A stretch of 64,000 nucleotides of DNA from a virus: positions 103,482 to 167,481 of the IMG/VR virus record IMGVR_UViG_3300031788_000002; one strand, 5' to 3'. The translations under genes were made by a program, and so were the position numbers. Shown piece after piece: positions 25,277 through 34,007 of this stretch (within the stretch, counting starts at the first letter, position 1; every line of letters starts with the position of its first letter). The notes below the pieces were generated by a model that had not been told where the DNA came from, made no database searches, and saw only the letters and a program-made list of their open reading frames with translations.

Positions 25277-25819
25277 GTGACCACACTTCGCGAAAACTTC
25301 AAGCCGGTTTCCGACGTTATGCCCATTGTTCGAAGGGACTGGATCCTTGCGGACAAGACCCTGGCCAACCCGTCCAACCCGCTGTCGCTCATCGATGGCG
25401 AGTGGATGACGCTGAATGGCGTCGGCCAAATGATCCGCGCGGTTGACATCACGCAGACGTTGGGGACGTCGGCGCTCAATGTGCTGTCGTGGCCCTTGTG
25501 GGCGGAGAACGGCCGTTATGATGTGCAGGCTATAGCCGACTGCAAGATGCCCCTTCTATGGCTCAACGCCTGGGAGTTCGAGACGCGCATCTACGATCCG
25601 GCCGAGGTCTCGGGGGCAAACGGCGCGCCCATCGCCGCCATGCTGCAACCCCTCAAGGTGGCCAGCATTTCGGTGGGTGGCGTGTACGGGGTACGGACCC
25701 TGAGCGGCCTCGTGGGCCATGGCGGTTCGAACGACACCGACCGCATCGTTGGGTACGTCACCAAGTTGCCCGCTGCCAACAACGGTTGGCTGCGTCTTCG
25801 CGGAGGCAACCTCTTCTAA
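25277..25819 (+). CDS. Capsid-associated protein, 180 aa
   Basis: GTG 25277 is chosen because AGGAG lies 7 bases upstream. The protein is compact and beta-rich with WPLWAENGRYDVQ, MPLLWLNAWEFETRIYDP and a Gly-rich C-terminus NGWLRLRGGNLF, and no KTA site. It sits 43 bases before the major capsid gene under its own strong ribosome site, as capsid decoration or stabilising proteins often do. No family recognised; that role is inferred. Confidence 0.6.
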   Translation: MTTLRENFKPVSDVMPIVRRDWILADKTLANPSNPLSLIDGEWMTLNGVGQMIRAVDITQTLGTSALNVLSWPLWAENGRYDVQAIADCKMPLLWLNAWEFETRIYDPAEVSGANGAPIAAMLQPLKVASISVGGVYGVRTLSGLVGHGGSNDTDRIVGYVTKLPAANNGWLRLRGGNLF

Positions 25820-25862
25820 GCCGTGTGGTGAACAACGGCCTACTTAACTAAAGGAGAATCAG

Positions 25863-26984
25863 ATGGCATCGGCACGGCAAGTCAACGATCTGTTCAACAC
25901 ACGCCTCGGCGAACCCGGGGGCAAAGAAAAGCTCGCCCAGTTTGGCGGCTCTTACATTCGCGATCGTCTTCGCGAGGTTTCGTTCGTTCGCAAGATCGTG
26001 CCCCCGGAGCAGGTTACGCGTACGGACTGCCAGCGTTCAACGCGGCATGACACGCTGGTCAAGATCGTCGACATCGAGCCCAAGAGCCGGGCCATGGCGA
26101 TCAGCTTCCGGGGACAGCCCACGGCCCGGTTTATCCGGGGTGAGCGCGCCGAGGTAGCTTTCTTCACGATCAGCTCGGAGGTCTTTCAGAAGACCGAACA
26201 AGAGCTACTAGCGTATGAGATGCCCATCACCAAGATCATCGAGGAGAATTCGGTGAAGGACATCCAGGAGATCGAGGATCGCGAGTTCGTCATCCATATC
26301 GAAGCCGCGGTTCAGGCGCTTCAGCAGGAAGCCAACGGTGGAACGATCGTGTCGTTGAACGCTTCAGCTCTTCAAGGCAGTGCGCCTCCGGTCGAGTTCT
26401 CGGTTCGTAAGGGGGAGCTTGCGCGCGCCGCCAATACGAACGACGCGGTAATCCGCCCGGTTCAGCGCAAGGACATCGTGGAGGGCTTCAAGATCATCGA
26501 CGGAAGACGCCTGCGGTGCGCACGCTTCCTTCTGACCGAAACTGACTTCGACGATGTCCTGTCCTGGACCGTGGAAGACACCGGCGATCGGATTCAGTCG
26601 GAGACCACCGTCGACGGGTACAAGTACAATTTGCTCGTGGGCCGCCCGTACATCCGGACTGTGAAGACCGACATCCTGCGCCGTGGGAACATCTACTTCT
26701 TCGCGGAACCCGAGTTCTTCGGGAAGTTCTACGTGCTTAACCAGACCAAGTTCTACATCGACAAGGTCGCCAACACGATCACCTTCCAGGCATGGGAGGA
26801 CATCGCGATGGCGGTCATCAACATCGCCAGCGTTGGCAAGATCGAGCTCTACTCGGCGGACGCTACGGCCAACGATGAGGACACGCTGCTCGACAACTTC
26901 ATTCCGGTGGCTGAGGATAGCCTTGGCGCCATCAACAACCGCGTGAACGAAGGGCTCAAATTCCCCCAGATCGTCGCCAATTAA
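25863..26984 (+). CDS. Major capsid protein
   Basis: The 373-residue protein has the composition and pattern of an HK97-fold major capsid protein: an N-terminal arm with SYIRDRLREVSFVRKIVPPE, a central E-loop-like region, a long helix (EDREFVIHIEAAVQALQQEA), and a C-terminal domain with VGRPYIRTVKTDILRRG, IYFFAEPEFFGKFYVL and ITFQAWEDIAMAVIN. It has an excellent ribosome site (AAAGGAGAATCAG before ATG) and is followed by a strong terminator, both usual for a highly expressed gene. No KTAS site is present. The call rests on pattern and context. Confidence 0.85.
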   Translation: MASARQVNDLFNTRLGEPGGKEKLAQFGGSYIRDRLREVSFVRKIVPPEQVTRTDCQRSTRHDTLVKIVDIEPKSRAMAISFRGQPTARFIRGERAEVAFFTISSEVFQKTEQELLAYEMPITKIIEENSVKDIQEIEDREFVIHIEAAVQALQQEANGGTIVSLNASALQGSAPPVEFSVRKGELARAANTNDAVIRPVQRKDIVEGFKIIDGRRLRCARFLLTETDFDDVLSWTVEDTGDRIQSETTVDGYKYNLLVGRPYIRTVKTDILRRGNIYFFAEPEFFGKFYVLNQTKFYIDKVANTITFQAWEDIAMAVINIASVGKIELYSADATANDEDTLLDNFIPVAEDSLGAINNRVNEGLKFPQIVAN

Positions 26985-27020
26985 CCTGAGGGAACTCGCG
27001 TAGTTCTGTCGGCCCGGATT

Positions 27021-27057
27021 AAGAGGGCACCGGCGCCGGTCGTCGGTGTCCTCTTTT
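27021..27057 (+). terminator. Rho-independent terminator after the major capsid gene
   Basis: A 14-bp stem (27021-27034 with 27042-27055, two G-T pairs) has a 7-base loop and ends in CTTTT. It lies 36 bases after the capsid stop. It should end the capsid transcript or lower expression of the neck genes downstream. Confidence 0.85.
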
Positions 27058-27080
27058 GCGTTTCAAGGTAGGCTACGATC

Positions 27081-27575
27081 ATGCCGCAAGATGTGTTTTT
27101 CATTTTCAATACCACCCGGTCGATTCACACCGGCTCTGTGCGCCGGGCACTGCTGGGTCCTGAGAGCAGCACCAAAAACCTTTTCTTGGCGGGGGGTCTG
27201 GTCCGTGTTGTTCGGGGCCGCCCCTCTCCGGTAACCGGCGACTTTCTTCGAAAGCACATTCATGAAGTGCAAGACAAGGAGCGCAAGGGACTGGTGCGCG
27301 TGTACAACGCCCGAAGCCAACGGGTGGATCTGACAACCCTCGCGGCGGTTACCGAAGACGCTCTGCGAGAAGACGCAACCCTCGAGGACGTTGTGCCTCC
27401 TGAGGTACCTGAAGTACCCACGGAAGAAGGGCTTACTTCTACCCAGGAAGTCGCCGTGGATACGGCGGAGCTTTCGGTCGAGGAAATTTTTGAAGAAGGC
27501 ACGACGGAAACTACACCCGTTGCGTCAGAAGAAGTGCACACGAGCGCGGGCAGTCGACGGCGTCGACGAGGGTAA
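27081..27575 (+). CDS. Hypothetical protein with acidic tail, 164 aa
   Basis: The N-terminal ~80 residues look like a small folded domain (MPQDVFFIFNTTRSIHTG, then LVRVVRGRPSPVTGDFLR). Residues 85-150 are Glu/Val/Pro-rich and probably disordered, ending in a short Arg cluster (SRRRRRG). It is the first gene after the capsid terminator. Function unknown; likely a head or neck accessory protein by position. Confidence 0.6.
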   Translation: MPQDVFFIFNTTRSIHTGSVRRALLGPESSTKNLFLAGGLVRVVRGRPSPVTGDFLRKHIHEVQDKERKGLVRVYNARSQRVDLTTLAAVTEDALREDATLEDVVPPEVPEVPTEEGLTSTQEVAVDTAELSVEEIFEEGTTETTPVASEEVHTSAGSRRRRRG

Positions 27576-27580
27576 GCGCT

Positions 27581-28096
27581 ATGGCCAACGGTGAAAAGCT
27601 GCAGGGCGTTCAGGCGATGAGCCAAACGATGCAGGCGTTTGTTCAGACTGTGCGGCTTTTTACGCGGGATCACCCTCAGCTCAATCGTTTACTGACCGGG
27701 GAAGAGTCCACGGATCGCATCATTGCGTGGGCAGTGATGGACGCCCTTTCGGATTTCAATGGGACGCCCCCTTTTTTGGGAGCGTTCAGCCTTGAAGATT
27801 TGCTTCAATGGCATCAACAGGCGCTGCTCACACGCATGACCACGTGTTCGCTGCTTGAGTCCGTAGGGCTCCTTCAAACGCGAAACCACATCAATTATTC
27901 AAACGGCGGCATCAACGTAGGCGTGAACGATAAAACGCCGCTCATCATGAACTGGCTCCAGTACTTCAAAGGGACGACGGAGCAGATGAAGCAGCGGGTT
28001 AAGGTCTCGCTGAACATCGGGCAGATTATCGGCCCCATGAACACCGGTTTGCATTCAGAACTCTGGAGTGTGAACGCTTCGTACCTCAGTTACTAG
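27581..28096 (+). CDS. Putative neck / head-completion protein, 171 aa
   Basis: A compact, soluble protein with no motif I can name. It has helical residues 8-75 and a C-terminal part with INYSNGGINVGVND and MNWLQYFKGT. Its position between capsid and sheath genes matches neck or head-tail connector genes of myophages. Confidence in function is low; the coding call is supported by spacing (5 bases from the previous stop). Confidence 0.55.
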   Translation: MANGEKLQGVQAMSQTMQAFVQTVRLFTRDHPQLNRLLTGEESTDRIIAWAVMDALSDFNGTPPFLGAFSLEDLLQWHQQALLTRMTTCSLLESVGLLQTRNHINYSNGGINVGVNDKTPLIMNWLQYFKGTTEQMKQRVKVSLNIGQIIGPMNTGLHSELWSVNASYLSY

Positions 28097-28127
28097 TGGT
28101 AGAGTTTGCATTACCTAAGGAGCACCC

Positions 28128-28583
28128 GTGTCTCTTCATACCTATGAGTTCGACAACCTAAAGGACATGGAGTTCTTCCTTCAGGGAGGGGTTTCGGGCG
28201 GTAAAGAGGTTGTTACCCAAAACGGGCGCATCTACGGGTTGAACGGTTCGACCCTGATCTTTACGTTGCCCGCAGGCACGGTACAGTTCTCTGATGTTTT
28301 GGAGCAGGGGCTGACGTTCCAGCAGATTTCTCAGCAGATCGCTGCTGTACTCCCGGCGCTCGCCACCTTTTGGCGCGACAAGTACATTCACATCCTGCAG
28401 AAAGCATTGGGGGGTGGGATTTCCCTGAGTAAGAGTGGAACCGCGAATCCTTTCTTCGGGTTCAGCTCCGCAACGGACGCGATCGGTACCTTGTTCAACG
28501 GTCCTTCGGGGGCTACGCCGCGCTACATCGACAGTAGTGGTAAAGCACGGCTCGAGGGCTACTACGTGGTAGTGGAGTTCTAA
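28128..28583 (+). CDS. Hypothetical virion protein, 151 aa
   Basis: GTG 28128 follows AAGGAG at good spacing. The sequence is beta-rich at the N-terminus (MSLHTYEFDNLKDMEFFLQG; SGGKEVVTQNGRIYGLNGST) with a helix around residues 65-95 and ends YYVVVEF. It abuts the next ATG exactly. No family recognised; neck or connector role possible by position. Confidence 0.55.
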   Translation: MSLHTYEFDNLKDMEFFLQGGVSGGKEVVTQNGRIYGLNGSTLIFTLPAGTVQFSDVLEQGLTFQQISQQIAAVLPALATFWRDKYIHILQKALGGGISLSKSGTANPFFGFSSATDAIGTLFNGPSGATPRYIDSSGKARLEGYYVVVEF

Positions 28584-30863
28584 ATGACGAACAGTTTTGA
28601 GCGAGCGCTTTTCGGCGAAGACGCGCAGATCCCCCTCCACATGGCAAGTGCTTACTTCGTGTCCATGAAGCAGCCCCTTCAGGTCAAGGTGGCGCGCGTT
28701 TCGACGAAGACCGCAGGGTGGCAAGACGCGCCGGATGAGACCGGGCTTCTCGAAGGGCAATTTGAAGTACCCCTCGAGTTCGCGGTGCAGCTTATGGGTA
28801 CGTGCGCCATGCACTTGCTACGGCTGATGACCGCAGGGCTCATCTACTCGAAAAGCATTCGAGGCCCCTACGCCGGTGAAGTTCTACGCGTCATTTGTGA
28901 CACGGAGTGGGATCACAAGAACGCCTTTCAGTATTTGGTGGAGCGCATGGCGGTCTTGGCCGGTGCACCGCACATCCCAGAATCGGAGATGCCCCCGTCG
29001 AGTACCGATCCTCTCGCGGTAGCGCAACGTATGATCCGCGCTGAACAAGAAATGATTCAGAGCTATCACGAGTTGTGCGCAGTCCTCGGGCACAACCCGA
29101 TGAAGTTCAAGATCAAGTCGTACATGGGCGAATGCCAGGCCCACTTGGATAAGTATTGGCGGGCACTGCCACCCGAGTATGGGAACAAGCCTATGATTCC
29201 TACGCCGCCCGTGATGCTCGAGCGGCACGAGGAAAATGAGACCCCCGAACAAGAGGCCATCGAAAGCCCCGAGTTTCAACAGGCGGAAGAAGCCGCGGGC
29301 GTCGAACAACCTGGTGAAGACGAAGGGGCCGAGGATCAAGAGCTCCCTGAAGGTGGGGAGGACACGCCGCAAGAAGCGTCGGAGGCGCCTTCGGAAGAAG
29401 CTGTAGAGGAACCCGCACCGCCAGACCAAAAGACAGCCAGTGGTTTTTCCAAGGTCGCTGCCTTGATGGCGAAGTGGGCCAAGGAGAACGCAACCGATGC
29501 AGAGCTCAAAGAGACCGGGCGGCAGCGGGCGGTGACCACCATTTCTGCGGAGCACCACCGGGAGTCCGCGCGCCGCGGGGAGCGGGCAGGGCGAACCCTC
29601 GGTATGTTAGGGGGTGCAGCGGCCGGGGGCGTGCTTGGGCATGCGCTCGGTAAAGGCCATCCGATGGCGACGCTAGGGGGCGCCGCTCTGGGTGGCGCCG
29701 CGGGCCATCGGGTGGGGGGTGAGCTCGGAACCGAGGCGGACATTGCGCGGCACAAGAAGGCGAACATCGCCAAGTTGGCTATGCGCATGGTGCGTTCTTT
29801 AACGAAGACCGCTGATGAGCTTCAGGGCATCCCCGATGCGGAAGCCCCCATGGCTTCCCCGACCGATGATCCGGAGCTGACCCCGGTCAATTACCTGCAA
29901 GCCGAGCAAGTGGGGCAACAGTTTCAGGATCGAAACGAGGCCAACTTCTACCGTTCGAAGCTGCACGCGACCGAGCAGCAGGTGGCGCAAGCGCAGCAAG
30001 AAGCGCAAATGCAGGTGCAGCAGATGCAGCAGGCGGCGGCTCAAGCTCAGGCTGATGCCGCCTCGGCAGCGCCGCGCATCAAGTCCGCGCTTGATGAAGC
30101 GGTCAACGCCAAGAACGACGCGCTCAAGCAAATGGAGACCGCGTCGCGCATGCGGATCGCGCAGCAGAACCTACGCATGCAATTGATGGAGTTGGCATCC
30201 CAAGATCCCGATGCCCAAGCCGCCATGGATTTGGCGCAAAGTACGGGGCAGGGAACGCCCATGGGCACACCGCTCGGAACGGTGCCCCCGGCCGCTCCCG
30301 ATGCTGGCTTAAATGCGGGCCCACCGCAGCCTCCGGCTCAAGGGGATTCGGGTGGGGGCCCCCCGGGGGGGCCCGCCGGCGCGGCCCCTGATGCGCAAAC
30401 CGCCCCTGGCGCGGCGCCGCCCGCGGGGTCGCCTGACATGAATGCCACTGCGGGCGGCCCGCCGGGGCCTGACCCGTCCATGGCCCAAAGCCTGACGCAG
30501 GTGGGAAAGACGGCGTCGGTGCTTCGTCGCGGGTTGCAGAAGCACGCAGCGCTCGGCGGCGCTTTGCTGGGCGGCTTGGTGGGCGGTGCGGACCAAGCCT
30601 ACCGAACCCATCAGGGAATTCAGGGGGGCCTTGACCCGGTGCAAAGCCGCATTGACGCCCTGATGGGAAGCCAAGACGGCAGCTATGGCAGCGCCGCCGC
30701 CTTGGCCATGGCTAAGACCCAGTTGGCTCAGCGGGAGCTGGCCTTGGCGCATCCGACCCAGGCCATGCTGCGCAATACAGGGAAGGGCGCTGTGCAAGGG
30801 GCGCTGCTCGGCAGCGGTATCGAGGACAAGGGCCGCCAACTTCAACGACTGCTGACGCAGTAG
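28584..30863 (+). CDS. Virion protein with ferritin-like N-terminus, acidic linker, KTAS and glycine zipper, 759 aa
   Basis: Residues ~65-195 look like a four-helix ferritin-like bundle: helix B has TEWDHKNAFQYLVERMAVLAGAP (E and H at ExxH spacing), helix C AEQEMIQSYHEL, and helix D MGECQAHLDKYW, but helix A lacks the usual Glu and helix D has Cys where the Glu ligand is expected. Residues ~205-280 are acidic and disordered. A KTAS site (~282) leads to a Gly-zipper segment (~330-390), then TKTADELQ (~410), a Gln/Ala-rich coiled coil, a Pro/Gly/Ala linker, GKTASVLRR (~641) and a final hydrophobic segment. KTAG is also seen near residue 42. Probably several mature pieces if KTA sites are cleaved; metal binding is doubtful. 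Confidence 0.65.
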   Translation: MTNSFERALFGEDAQIPLHMASAYFVSMKQPLQVKVARVSTKTAGWQDAPDETGLLEGQFEVPLEFAVQLMGTCAMHLLRLMTAGLIYSKSIRGPYAGEVLRVICDTEWDHKNAFQYLVERMAVLAGAPHIPESEMPPSSTDPLAVAQRMIRAEQEMIQSYHELCAVLGHNPMKFKIKSYMGECQAHLDKYWRALPPEYGNKPMIPTPPVMLERHEENETPEQEAIESPEFQQAEEAAGVEQPGEDEGAEDQELPEGGEDTPQEASEAPSEEAVEEPAPPDQKTASGFSKVAALMAKWAKENATDAELKETGRQRAVTTISAEHHRESARRGERAGRTLGMLGGAAAGGVLGHALGKGHPMATLGGAALGGAAGHRVGGELGTEADIARHKKANIAKLAMRMVRSLTKTADELQGIPDAEAPMASPTDDPELTPVNYLQAEQVGQQFQDRNEANFYRSKLHATEQQVAQAQQEAQMQVQQMQQAAAQAQADAASAAPRIKSALDEAVNAKNDALKQMETASRMRIAQQNLRMQLMELASQDPDAQAAMDLAQSTGQGTPMGTPLGTVPPAAPDAGLNAGPPQPPAQGDSGGGPPGGPAGAAPDAQTAPGAAPPAGSPDMNATAGGPPGPDPSMAQSLTQVGKTASVLRRGLQKHAALGGALLGGLVGGADQAYRTHQGIQGGLDPVQSRIDALMGSQDGSYGSAAALAMAKTQLAQRELALAHPTQAMLRNTGKGAVQGALLGSGIEDKGRQLQRLLTQ

Positions 30864-30872
30864 GAGACCATC

Positions 30873-31754
30873 ATGCTGGATGCATTTCTGAACGTGTTGG
30901 TGAAGAAAGCTTCGGACAAGAAAACCGAAGATGAGTTGACGGCGCATCTGACGCGCTTGCCTCTGAACGAGATTCAAAAGATTGCGCGGCTGGGCTCGGT
31001 TAAGAAGGCATTCTGCGGCGACGGTGACGATGGGAAGTGGCTCGCGCGCTACGAAGACACGGCGCTGTATGAGAAAGCGTTGGCGCTTGAGGAAGAGCTG
31101 CTCAAGATCGAAGCGCAGCGCATTGAGCGTCGGTTGAAGCCGGAACCCGAGATCGACAACCTCTATGCCCAAGAGGACATGGTTCGGTTGAAGAAGCGGC
31201 AACTGGACCTCGAGTTGTCCAAGCTGCGCGCGGGGGGCGAGGCGGAGCCGGCGGCAAACGATCTGGAAGAAGAAAACGATCTGGAAGAAGAGGAAGAGCC
31301 GGCAGCGGAAGACGGAAGCATGAAGTCCGCGCATTTGGCCTTCGTGCGTAAGCTGGCGGCGTGCTCGGATCCCACCCAGGGGCTGAAGGCGCCCGCGGTA
31401 AAGCGACCCCCGGTTCCTTCGATGGCCGTGAAGACAGCGAGTGTCCTGCGCCCCTTTCTTCCGGCCTTCCCAGGACTGCCCAAGGAAGCGTGCTTCGATC
31501 TGGCGGGGCGAGCGTTGGCGCACGCAGAGGCACAGCAAGCATCTTTGCGCGCCAAGCATGCGGGCATCGGCGGCGCTATCAAGGGCGCGCTGCGCGAAGG
31601 GGCCATTCAAGGGGGTACGGGTGCAGCCGGGGGCGCCCTTGGAGGCGCATTGTTTGGTGGTGTTGGGGCTTTACCCGGGGCTGCCATCGGAGGCGCCGGC
31701 GGCGCTATCAACGGTATTATTTCAGGCGCAGCCAAAGGTTTTAACGACAAGTAG
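30873..31754 (+). CDS. Head-module protein: coiled coil, KTAS, glycine zipper, 293 aa
   Basis: Residues 1-125 form basic-to-acidic helices with coiled-coil character (ALALEEELLKIEAQRIERRL). A short Glu cluster (~130-147) is followed by a linker, VKTASVLRPF (~187) and a C-terminal Gly/Ala zipper (~228-290). The domain order parallels the C-terminal part of the preceding gene, suggesting related function or duplication. Fits an internal or ejected head protein; no family recognised. Confidence 0.62.
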   Translation: MLDAFLNVLVKKASDKKTEDELTAHLTRLPLNEIQKIARLGSVKKAFCGDGDDGKWLARYEDTALYEKALALEEELLKIEAQRIERRLKPEPEIDNLYAQEDMVRLKKRQLDLELSKLRAGGEAEPAANDLEEENDLEEEEEPAAEDGSMKSAHLAFVRKLAACSDPTQGLKAPAVKRPPVPSMAVKTASVLRPFLPAFPGLPKEACFDLAGRALAHAEAQQASLRAKHAGIGGAIKGALREGAIQGGTGAAGGALGGALFGGVGALPGAAIGGAGGAINGIISGAAKGFNDK

Positions 31755-31764
31755 GGCTCCCTAA

Positions 31765-32667
31765 ATGCCGGGTTTGGCGATTACTAAAGCGCGCGTTCTG
31801 TCGTTGTCCCTCGACTACAACCAGTTAACTTGGGAAGTCGGAGATACAGCGGAAGACCTTCTTGATTACACCTTTCTTGTTCTGCGCGCTGAGTCCGCCT
31901 CGGGCCCCTTCGACCCCATTTCGCAGGAGCTCGAAGACGCGTTCTTGTTCATCGACAACCTGGTCAAGGTTGGGAATATCTACCGGCAGTACCACTACAA
32001 GATCCAGATCCGTAATAAGCAAACCGGGGAAGTTAAGCTTTACGGACCCTACGCTAAGACCCCCGAGCCGACGCTCATCGCTCAGGAATTGCGGCTGCAT
32101 CTGAACCTGCTGATGCACGAGTTCATCGGGCGCCGCTGTTGGCTTTTACCCGTGCGTACGTTTGGGCAGCGTTGTGCAGATTGCTGGAACCCCCGCCTTC
32201 AAAAGCGGAAGTTCAGTGGTTGTCGTAGCTGCTTCGATACGTCGTTTGTACGGGGGTACCACAAGCCTATTGAAATTTGGGTCAGCATTGATCCAACACC
32301 GGCCAATCAACAGCCGACCAACTCGGGTAAGCTTCAGCAGCAATCCACCACAGGGCGCATGTCGTTTTACCCACCGGTAAAACCCGATGACGTGCTGGTT
32401 GAACCCGAGAATATTCGGTGGACCGTGCGTACTATTTCCACCACGCAAGAACAGCGCGCGGTGGTGACGCAAGAGCTTCAGATGCGGCGTGCTGAGACGA
32501 CGGACATGGAGTACCTCATCCCCTTGGATTTGGGGGCGCCCATGCAAGACTTGTTTTATACCCCTGCTCGCAATTACACGAACCCGACCACACTGACGGA
32601 TTTGCCTAAAGACGACATCGACTTCGAGGGGATCTATTCCCTGTACCCCCCGTGGTACGGTCGTTAG
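31765..32667 (+). CDS. Virion protein with CxxC-CxxC zinc finger, 300 aa
   Basis: The N-terminal ~100 residues are beta-rich and Ig/FN3-like (a LDYNQLTWEVGDTAEDLLDY opening). At ~132-165 lies RCADCWNPRLQ ... GCRSCFDTSFVRGY, two CxxC pairs followed by GTGF/GGY-like residues; I recall similar zinc knuckles in structural proteins of other large phages. Residues 185-300 are extended and Pro-rich. It is in the neck-to-tail segment, 10 bases after the preceding gene. Structural role likely; exact place unknown. Confidence 0.6.
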   Translation: MPGLAITKARVLSLSLDYNQLTWEVGDTAEDLLDYTFLVLRAESASGPFDPISQELEDAFLFIDNLVKVGNIYRQYHYKIQIRNKQTGEVKLYGPYAKTPEPTLIAQELRLHLNLLMHEFIGRRCWLLPVRTFGQRCADCWNPRLQKRKFSGCRSCFDTSFVRGYHKPIEIWVSIDPTPANQQPTNSGKLQQQSTTGRMSFYPPVKPDDVLVEPENIRWTVRTISTTQEQRAVVTQELQMRRAETTDMEYLIPLDLGAPMQDLFYTPARNYTNPTTLTDLPKDDIDFEGIYSLYPPWYGR

Positions 32668-32670
32668 GTG

Positions 32671-33075
32671 ATGAACGAGCTTTTCTACGCTGCTTTCGCT
32701 GATGAGCTCGTGAAGATTGCCGAGGCGGATGCCGTAACAGACGCTGCGTCGGCGGTGAATGAAGGGCAAACGCCACCCCCTTATCGAGAACACCCGGCGT
32801 TGACGCTGGCGAAGGGGGTCGGTGGCTACGCCCTTGGCGCGGGGGCAGGGTACGTGGGTATGCACGGCCTGAACCGCGGTATCCAGGCGTTGGGGGGTGA
32901 TGGGTTACCCCTCGCCGTAATGAAATACGGCCCCCCGGTAGCGGCGGGCGCCGCGGGTCTTGGGTTTGGGTTGTTGCAGCACCGTATGATGGATCGTCTA
33001 AAGAAGTCGGGGGCACCCCCGCAGAACCCCCTGACGGAGCCACACGGTGGACTCGATCAAGACCCCGAAATTTGA
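32671..33075 (+). CDS. Small hydrophobic protein, 134 aa
   Basis: The N-terminus MNELFYAAFADELVKIAEAD is an amphipathic helix of the kind preceding KTA-like sites in other proteins here. Residues ~48-105 hold two hydrophobic Gly/Ala segments (GGYALGAGAGYVGM; GPPVAAGAAGLGFGLL), likely membrane or zipper helices. An upstream GTG at 32668 is an alternative start. It overlaps the next gene by 29 bases. Function unknown. Confidence 0.55.
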   Translation: MNELFYAAFADELVKIAEADAVTDAASAVNEGQTPPPYREHPALTLAKGVGGYALGAGAGYVGMHGLNRGIQALGGDGLPLAVMKYGPPVAAGAAGLGFGLLQHRMMDRLKKSGAPPQNPLTEPHGGLDQDPEI

Positions 33076-33928
33076 GGACACGAGCGCCTTTCCCGGAAGC
33101 TTCAAGTACACCCCGCTCGAAGCCCTAAGAAACCTATTCGTCGGGTTCATGCAGGGCTTGTTCAATGCAGCGCCCCCAGGGGCGTATCACTGGGATCCCG
33201 ACCCGGCGACCACGGACATCATCATTCAGGATGAAGCGCCGGTAAAGACTGAGGTGATGCAGCGCCGACCGCTCATCACGCTGACCCGGGGACCCATCCA
33301 GTTCTATTCCTTTGGAATGGACGATTTGCTTCAGTACGACGCGGCCATCAATCGTAAGACCAAGAGCATCTTGGCGACGGGTACGATGACGATCAATTGT
33401 TGTTCGCGCGTACCGCTTGAGGTCGAGAATATTGGCTGGGTTGTAGCGGAGCACATCTGGCTTTTGCGCGACCTTCTTCTACAGCACGGCTTGTTCGATA
33501 CGGGGCGCCAGATTCAGCTGGGGTCGCCCTCTCCCGCAGGGTCTATTATTGCGGATGACAATGGGGATACGTGGACGGCAGTAGCCATCAGTGTACCGTT
33601 TCAATTTGTGCGTACGAGTGCGTTTACACCCCTCGGAAAGCAGATCGTTCAAAGCATCGAGCACCGCATGCGCACGCAATTTCCGGCGCCTACTACCGTG
33701 GGGGGTCCCCCGCCGTACAACGGGTTTGACCGTCCGTTTGCCGTGCATCCGGTACCCGTGCCGCCTCTTATCAATGCCCCCGATGCCCACGGGGGTACGG
33801 CTACGTTTTCGAACAGGCCCACCTTTCTGCCAAAGCAGCGGCACCCCCTCGACCCGACGCGGGAAGTGTACGTACGAACGGTGCGCCCCTTCCGTGCGGG
33901 TAGCCTGCAGCTACCCTCTTCTCTGTAG
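33047..33928 (+). CDS. Putative neck or tail-completion protein, 293 aa
   Basis: It begins with GTG 33047 inside the previous gene. It is a soluble, beta-rich protein (RRPLITLTRGPIQFYSF, GTMTINCCSRVPLEVENIGW) with Pro-rich C-terminus. Located immediately before the sheath gene, it matches the position of tail-completion or head-tail joining proteins in myophages. No family recognised. The 79-base gap after it carries only the sheath ribosome-binding site. Confidence 0.55.
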   Translation: MDSIKTPKFEDTSAFPGSFKYTPLEALRNLFVGFMQGLFNAAPPGAYHWDPDPATTDIIIQDEAPVKTEVMQRRPLITLTRGPIQFYSFGMDDLLQYDAAINRKTKSILATGTMTINCCSRVPLEVENIGWVVAEHIWLLRDLLLQHGLFDTGRQIQLGSPSPAGSIIADDNGDTWTAVAISVPFQFVRTSAFTPLGKQIVQSIEHRMRTQFPAPTTVGGPPPYNGFDRPFAVHPVPVPPLINAPDAHGGTATFSNRPTFLPKQRHPLDPTREVYVRTVRPFRAGSLQLPSSL

Positions 33929-34007
33929 TGCAATTCCCATACACGCGCGCCGCGTGGAAGAATCGCTGAAGTAGCAGAGCACTTACGCATCCAAAGGAGC
34001 GCGCTAC

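Noticed and set aside
30309-31610. Minus-strand open frame (433 codons) opposite the 30873 gene
   Set aside because: Arg/Leu/Gln-rich shadow without recognisable domains.
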